DNA of 5,663 bases from Glaciecola sp965658765 (GTDB lineage: Bacteria; Pseudomonadota; Gammaproteobacteria; Enterobacterales; Alteromonadaceae). A program made the translations under genes and the position numbers. Location: NCBI GenBank assembly GCA_965658765.1, contig CBFHTO010000123.1, positions 1-5,663 of the forward strand. The letters run 5' to 3'. The notes beneath the pieces were generated by a model that was given only the letters and a program-made list of their open reading frames with translations, did not search any database and was not told the DNA's origin. This document shows positions 1 to 5,663 of this stretch, in pieces (position 1 is the stretch's first letter; each line of letters opens with the position of its first letter).

Positions 1-463
1 TAACTAGATCTGGTTCTTGCAAACTGACTTCTTTTATCGTGTCGAGTCGTTCTTTGTCTAGCCAATCAATCTCTAAAAGTAAATCTTCCACAACAAGGTC
101 ATCGTCTTGAGCATAAGTGTGTTGAAAATTAGTAATAGAATCGACTCTGGTCGAAAGAGGAATTTGCCAACTTGCGTCGGTTAACTCTTTTATAAGGGTT
201 AAACTATCGTCGTTGAAAAGGTCACCGTTTTTGGCTGCAATTACGATCGACACGCTTTCGTTCTTGGTAAATACTTTCTGCATTTTTTCATAGGCAACAC
301 GCTGCGGATTGTCGACTTTGAAAAACACGCGATAATCCCCACGAAAATATAAGTTAGCAGCACCTAGTGACGCGATAGTCGTGAGTATTAGACAAAGTAA
401 TATAAAGCGCTTTGGCTTTTTAAGTAAAAAGTGAAATGCTTTATGCTGAACATTATCGTTCAC
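1..463 (-). CDS. RND-superfamily exporter, MMPL/COG1033 type, N-terminal 154 residues (runs off left edge)
   Basis: The reverse strand gives 154 open codons from a GTG at 461-463 to the window edge. The product starts with a short basic cytoplasmic stretch (KKPKR at 15-19), then a membrane segment at about 20-40. A periplasmic region follows with the signature DYRVFF at 43-48, DNPQ at 51-54 and STRVDSITNFQHT at 104-116. I recognise this pattern from the MMPL-like RND exporters of COG1033, which have 12 membrane segments and usually 750-800 residues, so most of the gene lies outside the window. The family is linked to export of lipids or other hydrophobic compounds; the substrate here is unknown. 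GTG is chosen because GAGGG lies 6 bases upstream, a TGA stop lies in frame just before it, and the next in-frame ATG would delete the membrane segment. A terminator and a 266-base gap separate it from the pump gene upstream, so it is probably a separate transcription unit. Confidence 0.9.
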   Translation of the reverse strand, partial: MNDNVQHKAFHFLLKKPKRFILLCLILTTIASLGAANLYFRGDYRVFFKVDNPQRVAYEKMQKVFTKNESVSIVIAAKNGDLFNDDSLTLIKELTDASWQIPLSTRVDSITNFQHTYAQDDDLVVEDLLLEIDWLDKERLDTIKEVSLQEPDLV

Positions 464-503
464 GTATGACCCTCAAAATATTTGCATTAAAAGTAAGTTG
501 GGA

Positions 504-539
504 TAGGGACCTGTTAAATAGGTCCTAGTTTCTAACTAG
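504..539 (-). promoter_or_regulatory. Two overlapping, mutually exclusive hairpins in the leader of the MMPL-type gene
   Basis: Seen in the sequence: GGACCT at 507-512 pairs with AGGTCC at 520-525 across a 7-base loop, and can extend to 8 pairs from 504 to 527 if one G is bulged. A second perfect stem, CTAGTT at 525-530 with AACTAG at 534-539 across a 3-base loop, shares bases 525-527 with the first. Only one extended form can therefore exist at a time. They lie about 40-75 bases upstream of the GTG at 463. Neither has a T-tract, so they are not intrinsic terminators. A regulatory role is inference only. I could not assign -35/-10 boxes between 464 and 596. Confidence 0.3.
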
Positions 540-592
540 CTTATCGGCAAAGATAATCATGTTAAGAGTCTATATTTGAGTAAAGACAAAGA

Positions 593-631
593 AAAGACCT
601 GAGTCCGATACATTATCGAAATCAGGTTTTT
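593..631 (-). terminator. Probable bidirectional intrinsic terminator after the efflux pump operon
   Basis: ACCTGA at 597-602 pairs with TCAGGT at 622-627, and inside it CGATA at 606-610 pairs with TATCG at 614-618 around the loop CAT. The two stems are separated by a 3-by-3 internal loop. On the minus strand the hairpin is followed by CTTTTCTTTGTCTTT, and on the plus strand by TTTTT, so it can work in both directions. A-T pairs at 593-595 with 629-631 extend the stem. It lies about 100 bases after the pump stop codon and before the MMPL-type gene, so it should end the adaptor-pump transcript. A further A/T-only hairpin (627-633 with 639-645) adjoins it. Confidence 0.7.
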
Positions 632-711
632 AAACAAGTTAAAAATATACATTTACGCAAAGAGATTAGATAACACTATTTCTTGTTGTTAATAAAAGCG
701 TTTAGCACGAT

Positions 712-743
712 GCAAGCCATTATAAGGTCTTATAATGGCTTGC
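712..743. repeat. Perfect 15-bp inverted repeat across the pump stop codon
   Basis: Bases 712-726 are the exact reverse complement of 729-743, with only GT between them. The pump's TAA stop (730-732) and its last codons (Ser-Lys-Pro-Leu) lie inside the right arm. In RNA this would be a long stable hairpin, with the top pairs opened to form the loop. On the minus strand it is not followed by a T-tract, so it is not a standard intrinsic terminator. It could protect the mRNA 3' end, stall ribosomes at termination, act with the terminator at 593-631, or be a small mobile repeat copied elsewhere in the genome. The palindrome is certain; its role is not known. Confidence 0.9.
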
Positions 744-3700
744 TTTCGATTACTTTAGTTTGCGTATCCGCAGCCGTATCGACGTTTTCCAGTTGTTTTT
801 TGCGCAGTTTTAATATCTCTAAAAGCCAATTTTTTGCCTTTTTAATGTCCCCAAAAATTAAGTATAAACTTGGTACCAAAATAAGTGTGACCAATGTCGC
901 ATACATGACGGCAAACCCAAGCCCAACGGCCATAGGAATAACAAAAGCGGCTTGTAAACTTGTTTCAAACATGATCGGCAATACCCCCATGAATGTGGTG
1001 ATGGAGGTAAGTGTGATCGCCCTGAAACGCGCACAACCGGCTTCTATGACGGCGTCTTTGGTTGAGAAGCCGTCAAGTCGACGTTTATTTACAAAATCCG
1101 TCATCACGAGCGAATCATTGACAACAACACCGGCCGCTGCAATGAGTCCAAAGAATGAGAACAGTGACATATCAAGACCAAACAAGAAATGCCCCCATAT
1201 TGCACCGGTCAGACTAAACGGAATCACAGACATAATGATAAAGGGCTGTGAGTAACTCTTGAGCGGGATGGCCAACAGAATATATATTAATATCAAACCG
1301 GCGATAAAAAATAGCATTTGCTCAGTTTGTTGAGACTGTTGCTCTTCGATTTTACCGCCCAGTTCTGTTTTAACTGCGGGAAACTTCGCTTTCATGTCGG
1401 GCAGTAAATTATCTTTAATATTCTTAATAACTTCGCTTGGCTCAATGACTTCTTCGTCAATCGAACCCCACACATAGACGCTTCTGAAACCGCCCTCTCG
1501 TCTGATGTAGCTGATCCCTGGACTTTCGGTAAGTTCGACTACATCACCTAACATTACTTCTTGACCGCTAGGTGTAGTGATCACCGCGTATTTAAGGTCG
1601 GCAAATCGTTCTCTAGTCAATTTCGGATAACGTACCATGACCTTAACTTCTTCGCCATTTCGTAAGATTCGTTGAGCTTCGCCACCATAAAAACTAGCCC
1701 CAACTTGCCCAGCAATACTTGCTAAGCCAAGACCTAAATCGTAAGCGACTGGCTTCAAGGACATCTGAACTTCTTTGCTCGCAGGATCGATTGTTGAACT
1801 TACATCAAAAATGCCTTTTTGTTCTTGTAATTTATCAATTAAGTAACGCCCTGCATCGTTCAATGTGTCTAAGTTTGAGCCAAAGATTAAATAACCAAAT
1901 TCGCCACCGTTGCCTCCGCCACTGATATCATCTCTCACCGTGAATGATTTCATTCCGGCTATTTCAGGTATTCGTTCGCGCCATCTTCTGGCGAGCTCAA
2001 AGGTATTGAAATGTCGCAGTTCTTCGTCTACCAGAGGTGCCATAAGCCGACCTTGGTTTCTACCACGATTAAAGACCAGAATGTCTCTCACCATACCAGA
2101 ACCATATTCTTCAATGATTTCGTCTTCTACCTCGAGCACAACATTTTCAATGATTTTTAAGGCTTCTATCGTGGCACTGTCTGAGACGGTTTCGCTCATT
2201 TCTATATTAATGCTTGGGAAGTCGTGAGGTACTTTTGGAGAGGGGACCATACGAACATAATTTGCATCTACTAATGCTTTGCTTATCAATAACATTGCAA
2301 CAAATAACAATAAAGTGTACCAGCGGTAACGAGTGCAAAATATGATGAAGCGTTTATATTTGCCATTTACAAAGCCAAAGAATGCTTTATTGAACTTCTG
2401 TCGCCAGCTATTTTGGGGAAGTGGCTTAAACTTTGAATTCGCGATGTGCGTTGGAAGAATAAGCTTCGATTCAATTAGTGAAAAAGCAAGGCATAAAATA
2501 ACGACTGCAGAAATATTAAAAAAGAAATCGGCCTCCGGACCGCTACTAAACAATACGGGGGCAAAAACAGCCATAGTAGTTAATACACCGAAGGTTGCTG
2601 GAGTAGCGACCCTTTTTGCACCAATCACCACATTATGAACGCTGTTACCTTTTGATTCTATTTCAGAATATGCGCTTTCTCCAATAACGATGGCATCATC
2701 AACTACGATCCCCAGCACCATGATAAACGCAAACAGTGACATGATATTGATTGTCACGCCAAACACCGGCATCAGCATCATGGCACCTAGAAAACAAACG
2801 GGAAGACCAATCATGACCCAAAATGCCAATTTAAAGCGTAAAAACAATGCTAACATCACAAAAACCAAAACCGCTCCCTGCATTAGGTTATCGAGCATCA
2901 TATCGAGTCGACCGTTTAAGTAGTACGTGAAATCAACCAGTATTTTTAGTTCTAAACCGTCGGGAAGGTTTTTGTTTTTTTCTGCTACATAGGCTTTTAC
3001 AGAATTCGACACTGGGATGATATTTTGTGTTTTCGTTGCGCTCACCTCAATGAACATGGCGTTTAAACCATTAAACTTGAAGTAACGCTCTCCTTCGGTA
3101 AAGCCGTCTGAAATATTCGCAACATCTCTAAGTAACACCCTTGCTCCGCCTTCGCCAAGTTTGACTGGAATGTTTGAAAACTCAGAGCCATTATAGAATT
3201 GGTTTTCTACCCTTACTGCAATAGTCCCAGCATCGGTTCGAATTTGCCCGGCTGAATAGTTTGCAGAATAACGTCGAATCGCTTGGGTTATATCACTCAT
3301 TGTAAGGTTGTATTTGCGAAGCATCTCAGGTTGAACTTCGACAGCAATTTCATCGTTAGGGGTACTGGCACTCGCAAGTTGGACGTTTTTTAATTCTAAT
3401 AACTCGTTCTCAATTTGTTTCGCAATGGGCTTTAAATCTGTCAAAGCCAAGTCTCCCACCAAGGATAACTCCATGACTTCCTGTTGATTTTCTATTTGCG
3501 ATACAGTAATTGGCTCCATACCAGCAGGGAAGGTAGCGATTGAGTCGATTCTTGCTTTAACCTTGTCTAAAACGTCTGGGAGGTATTCGTCGGTATTTAT
3601 TTCCATCGAGACTCTTCCGCCTCCACGCCACGAGTTCCCAACGCTTTTCTTTATTTCAGGTAAATCCTTGATGGCCTCTTCAATTTTAATCGTGATGGCT

Positions 3701-3918
3701 TCCTCGATTTCTTGAGGAGAAGAACCCGGATAAGAGATGTAGGCATTAATGTAGTTAATTTCTATATTTGGAAACATCTGTTTTTGGATCGTAAAGTAAC
3801 TCGCTATGCCCATTATGATGATAAAAATCATCATTAAATTGGCAGCTACGGAGTTTCTCGCAAAATAGGCAATGATCCCTTTACTGCCATTTGCTTGGAG
3901 GGTTTCTTCATTATTCAT
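730..3918 (-). CDS. RND efflux pump, inner-membrane permease subunit (AcrB/HAE1-like, COG0841)
   Basis: This is a proton-driven inner-membrane pump of 1062 residues, the usual length for AcrB-type permeases (about 1020-1070). The layout is typical: TM1 at about 24-42, a first periplasmic porter/docking domain to about 335, TM2-TM6 at about 345-488, TM7 near 534-549, a second periplasmic domain to about 865, TM8-TM12 at about 867-1021, and a basic C-terminal tail. TM4 carries VVDDA with the two aspartates at 407-408 that relay protons in AcrB. TM10 reads GVVVNDSLV, with Asn934-Asp935 where AcrB has its conserved lysine. An arginine in TM11 (about 966) is kept. TM4 lacks the heavy-metal CzcA/CusA pattern, so drugs, detergents or lipids are likelier substrates; the true one is unknown. 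ATG at 3918 is preferred over a TTG at 3924: GGGGG at 3927-3931 sits 8 bases before the ATG but only 2 before the TTG. It is cotranscribed with the adaptor gene, 17 bases upstream. Confidence 0.97.
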   Translation of the reverse strand: MNNEETLQANGSKGIIAYFARNSVAANLMMIFIIIMGIASYFTIQKQMFPNIEINYINAYISYPGSSPQEIEEAITIKIEEAIKDLPEIKKSVGNSWRGGGRVSMEINTDEYLPDVLDKVKARIDSIATFPAGMEPITVSQIENQQEVMELSLVGDLALTDLKPIAKQIENELLELKNVQLASASTPNDEIAVEVQPEMLRKYNLTMSDITQAIRRYSANYSAGQIRTDAGTIAVRVENQFYNGSEFSNIPVKLGEGGARVLLRDVANISDGFTEGERYFKFNGLNAMFIEVSATKTQNIIPVSNSVKAYVAEKNKNLPDGLELKILVDFTYYLNGRLDMMLDNLMQGAVLVFVMLALFLRFKLAFWVMIGLPVCFLGAMMLMPVFGVTINIMSLFAFIMVLGIVVDDAIVIGESAYSEIESKGNSVHNVVIGAKRVATPATFGVLTTMAVFAPVLFSSGPEADFFFNISAVVILCLAFSLIESKLILPTHIANSKFKPLPQNSWRQKFNKAFFGFVNGKYKRFIIFCTRYRWYTLLLFVAMLLISKALVDANYVRMVPSPKVPHDFPSINIEMSETVSDSATIEALKIIENVVLEVEDEIIEEYGSGMVRDILVFNRGRNQGRLMAPLVDEELRHFNTFELARRWRERIPEIAGMKSFTVRDDISGGGNGGEFGYLIFGSNLDTLNDAGRYLIDKLQEQKGIFDVSSTIDPASKEVQMSLKPVAYDLGLGLASIAGQVGASFYGGEAQRILRNGEEVKVMVRYPKLTRERFADLKYAVITTPSGQEVMLGDVVELTESPGISYIRREGGFRSVYVWGSIDEEVIEPSEVIKNIKDNLLPDMKAKFPAVKTELGGKIEEQQSQQTEQMLFFIAGLILIYILLAIPLKSYSQPFIIMSVIPFSLTGAIWGHFLFGLDMSLFSFFGLIAAAGVVVNDSLVMTDFVNKRRLDGFSTKDAVIEAGCARFRAITLTSITTFMGVLPIMFETSLQAAFVIPMAVGLGFAVMYATLVTLILVPSLYLIFGDIKKAKNWLLEILKLRKKQLENVDTAADTQTKVIESKPL

Positions 3919-3926
3919 ACTCAATT

Positions 3927-3933
3927 CCCCCTT
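3927..3933 (-). promoter_or_regulatory. Ribosome-binding site of the pump gene
   Basis: On the minus strand AAGGGGG ends 8 bases before the ATG at 3918. It decides between two possible starts (TTG at 3924 and ATG at 3918) in favour of the ATG. It begins only three bases after the adaptor's TAA stop, which fits translational coupling of the two subunits. Confidence 0.6.
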
Positions 3934-3935
3934 TT

Positions 3936-5114
3936 TTAGTTAGCTGCGACGCTAATAGCATTGTTTTGATTTGCCTGAGAAATTTCATCACCATCTATGA
4001 TTTTAACCGCCATACCATTTTGCGGGTATTCGGGTAAGTTTTTTACCAGTCGCCCAGTATTGGGTAAGTTAGCTTCAATAAAAAAGTATTCGCCTTCCTC
4101 TCGCAAGACATTTACCTTAAAAGAAGCAAGTTGGTCGTCTGTTGTTACAAGCCACATAGTCCGCTTGTTGATTAAACTTTGTGGAATTTTATAGACGTTT
4201 TGTAGAATTTTGCCGGCAAATGATACTTTCACATATGTGCCAAACTGAATTGGTGTTAGTGAGTTTTTAATGCCATACGGGTCGTCTATGCGAATGACAA
4301 GGTGTTGCATTCTGGTATTTTGATCAACCACTCCTACATTGCGATGAATTTTACCCATGCGAGAAACATTCACTCGACCTTGCGTTTCAACAAGAGCAGT
4401 TACATCGTTTATGGTTTCCTTAAGAAATGGGCTGTCAAAGCCTGCAATGGGGACGAGTATTTCTGCGCTTTCAATATTACTGAGTTCGGCTACCTTCATT
4501 CCGGCGGACAAAAACTGTCCTGAGCCAATTTCTCTAGATATAACAAGAGCATCGTATGGGGCTCTGACTTGAGTTTTTGCAAGGTTGCGTTTGGCTATCC
4601 TAAGACCAGCTTGTGCTGACTTTAATTGGGCTTGAGCACTGAGCACTTGAGGTTTACGAAGATATAAGTCACTTACTTGAGACGAGGGTAGATTCCGAGC
4701 TTCTTTTTCAGCTACTTTCTGACGAGCTAATTCTTCGGTCAAAGTAGCCTGTGCCATGGAAATTTGCGCCTCGGCCTGCAATACAGCAGCTTGATATGTA
4801 TCTGGCTCTATTGTGAATAGTATTTCTCCACGCTTTACTACACCACCCGCCACAAAATTTTCATTCCAAGATAGAACTTCACCACTCACTTGAGCTGCCA
4901 AGATAGTACTCTCTAATGCTTGGACTTCGCCAAAACTGTTTATTTCGACTTGGTGATCGATGTTTTGTAATGCCTCCACACTGACGCTAGGTCGAACGTC
5001 TACAGGTTTCTTCTCTTCAGCATCGTCTGCACTCGCATGAATAGAAGCAATAAGGCCGCCTGTCACGGCGACAATCAAAATAAAAATCGTGATTTTTATT
5101 AGTAAAGGTTTCAT
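3936..5114 (-). CDS. RND efflux periplasmic adaptor subunit (membrane fusion protein, HlyD/AcrA-like)
   Basis: This is the adaptor that links the RND pump to an outer-membrane channel. From the ATG at 5114 it has 392 residues, a usual length. It begins with a membrane anchor or signal segment (about 5-24). There is no lipobox cysteine, so it is not a lipoprotein; ASA at 27-29 could be a signal peptidase I site. Next come the first lipoyl half (62-82, with AAQVSGEV), an alpha-helical coiled-coil hairpin rich in Ala, Gln and Glu (about 107-180), and the second lipoyl half (181-205, with VRAPYDALV and GSGQFL). A beta-barrel follows (about 215-304), then a membrane-proximal domain to the end. Two in-frame ATGs lie further upstream, at 5174 and 5207, and would give 412 or 423 residues. 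None of the three has a strong ribosome-binding site. 5114 is preferred because it puts the anchor at the N-terminus as in relatives and has GGA 8 bases upstream. It is the first gene of the operon with the pump. Confidence 0.92.
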   Translation of the reverse strand: MKPLLIKITIFILIVAVTGGLIASIHASADDAEEKKPVDVRPSVSVEALQNIDHQVEINSFGEVQALESTILAAQVSGEVLSWNENFVAGGVVKRGEILFTIEPDTYQAAVLQAEAQISMAQATLTEELARQKVAEKEARNLPSSQVSDLYLRKPQVLSAQAQLKSAQAGLRIAKRNLAKTQVRAPYDALVISREIGSGQFLSAGMKVAELSNIESAEILVPIAGFDSPFLKETINDVTALVETQGRVNVSRMGKIHRNVGVVDQNTRMQHLVIRIDDPYGIKNSLTPIQFGTYVKVSFAGKILQNVYKIPQSLINKRTMWLVTTDDQLASFKVNVLREEGEYFFIEANLPNTGRLVKNLPEYPQNGMAVKIIDGDEISQANQNNAISVAAN

Positions 5115-5207
5115 TATTTGAGTCCAAAGTTTTCCATCAATGCTAAGTGTACTCTTTCGTTGTTTCTGCGCCATGTGCCAAATGTAACAATTTATAATAA
5201 AATGCAT

Positions 5208-5498
5208 CCAAGTAATTCATGCCTCTAAATATAATTATTTAAATCAATAGCCTATTCTTTTTTCTATGACTTTCACTCACTTTTGTAGCAATTAATATTG
5301 GCTGTTTGCATTCTGAGGTTGGAACTGTCATTTAAGAGGTGTTTATACACACATCCGTTTTGTGCAAAAGTTGGTCGGTTAACGTTGAGCGTTTTCGAAA
5401 AGTAATATCTATTGTGATTGACTGCAAAGCCCAAGTTTCCAGACGGTCAATTATTAGGTGACTTTAATCAAATTATGCTTTGAGAGTGGATATTGGTC
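5208..5498. other. Region upstream of the efflux operon with no gene recognised
   Basis: Neither strand holds a convincing gene here. The part nearest the adaptor gene (about 5221-5265) is strongly AT-rich and is the likely promoter region, but no pair of -35/-10 boxes at proper spacing could be chosen with confidence. Small symmetric motifs are present: TTTTCGAAAA at 5392-5401, GTGT and ACAC either side of TTAT near 5340-5351, and ATTGAC at 5417-5422 facing GTCAAT at 5446-5451. Any could be a regulator site, but none is strong enough to name. No regulator gene of the TetR or MarR type, often found beside such pumps, is seen. Confidence 0.5.
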
Positions 5499-5525
5499 TT
5501 ATCCCTTAAGAGTTCTTTCCTTCAT
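5499..5525 (-). other. Eight-codon open frame behind a strong Shine-Dalgarno (possible leader peptide or chance)
   Basis: An ATG at 5523-5525 starts the frame MKERTLKG, followed by TAA. GGAGGG at 5534-5539, part of a longer TAGGAGGAGGG run, lies 8 bases before the ATG. This is the strongest ribosome-binding site in the window, which makes such a short frame notable. It could be a leader peptide, the start of a decayed or frameshifted gene, or a coincidence. No downstream coding frame continues from it. Confidence 0.25.
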
Positions 5526-5541
5526 AGTGTAGACCCTCCTC

Positions 5542-5663
5542 CTAAAAATAGATCCCATGCAATATTGTTCGCATCAATATACCAACAAGTATACCGGGTA
5601 AGGCATATTTGAAGACCACGATAATGCGAGTACAGAGACCAAGAAAAATGCCGATTCCGGGTA
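5542..5663 (-). CDS. Possible C-terminal end of an unidentified hydrophobic protein (runs off right edge)
   Basis: One minus-strand frame is open from the window edge (first full codon at 5661) for 39 codons to a TAG at 5542-5544. The product is hydrophobic and rich in Gly, Ile, Leu and Val, with KYALPGILVGIL near its middle and HGIYF at the end, as in a membrane protein tail. The family is not recognised. The stop codon overlaps the strong ribosome-binding site described at 5534-5544. If real, it would be the gene preceding the efflux operon on the same strand, about 430 bases away. The evidence is only the open frame and composition over 39 codons; a plus-strand frame is open over the same stretch, so chance is possible. 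Confidence 0.35.
   Translation of the reverse strand, partial: PGIGIFLGLCTRIIVVFKYALPGILVGILMRTILHGIYF

Noticed and set aside
683..1255. A 190-codon plus-strand open frame opposite the 3' end of the pump gene
   Set aside because: It lies almost wholly antisense to a clearly conserved pump gene and its product has no recognisable domain; it is a by-product of the pump's codon pattern.
3922..3924. TTG as start of the pump gene
   Set aside because: The GGGGG ribosome-binding sequence would be only 2 bases away; the ATG at 3916-3918 has proper 8-base spacing.
5239..5331. A 30-codon minus-strand frame (starts MTVPTSEC) upstream of the adaptor
   Set aside because: No ribosome-binding site precedes it, its composition is unremarkable, and a frame this short is expected by chance in AT-rich DNA.
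5392..5401. TTTTCGAAAA palindrome as a regulator site
   Set aside because: A 10-base palindrome made mostly of A and T runs is common by chance, and it lies nearly 200 bases from the adaptor gene.
5417..5451. Inverted repeat ATTGAC / GTCAAT as a terminator or operator
   Set aside because: The arms are only 6 bases with a 23-base gap and no T-tract follows; too weak to call.
5552..5663. Plus-strand frame at the right edge, including an ATG at 5624
   Set aside because: The product is a mix of basic and proline-rich residues with no good ribosome-binding site; the opposite-strand frame has a more protein-like hydrophobic pattern.

Overview
The window carries export genes, all on the minus strand, from what looks like a moderately AT-rich Gram-negative gammaproteobacterium. 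The sequence style of the proteins resembles marine Alteromonadales-type bacteria; this is a judgement from recognised protein families and base composition, not a database match. No RNA gene, insertion sequence, CRISPR array or phage gene was seen.

Read in the direction of transcription (right to left): the right edge (about 5542-5663) may hold the last 39 codons of a hydrophobic protein of unknown function. It is followed by a very strong Shine-Dalgarno sequence that leads only to an 8-codon open frame. A stretch of roughly 430 bases without a convincing gene follows, AT-rich just before the next gene, and presumably holds the promoter of the efflux operon. Then comes a two-gene operon: a periplasmic adaptor (membrane fusion protein, about 3936-5114) and, 17 bases later, a full-length RND inner-membrane pump of the AcrB/HAE1 class (730-3918). 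The adaptor is expected to bridge the pump to an outer-membrane TolC-like channel. No channel gene is in the window, so it is presumably supplied from elsewhere.

The operon ends unusually: a perfect 15-bp inverted repeat straddles the pump's stop codon, and about 85 bases further on lies a hairpin with T-rich flanks on both sides that should terminate transcription. After a 5' leader that can form two mutually exclusive hairpins, a second transporter begins with GTG at 463 and runs off the left edge. Its N-terminus identifies it as an RND-superfamily exporter of the MMPL/COG1033 type.

The genes look like an ordinary drug- or lipid-type export locus of known families; I found no clear evidence of a wholly new system. 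The points most worth a second look are the palindrome over the pump stop codon, the lysine-less transmembrane-10 motif of the pump, the switchable hairpins in the leader of the second exporter, and the strong ribosome-binding site leading to a tiny open frame near the right end.
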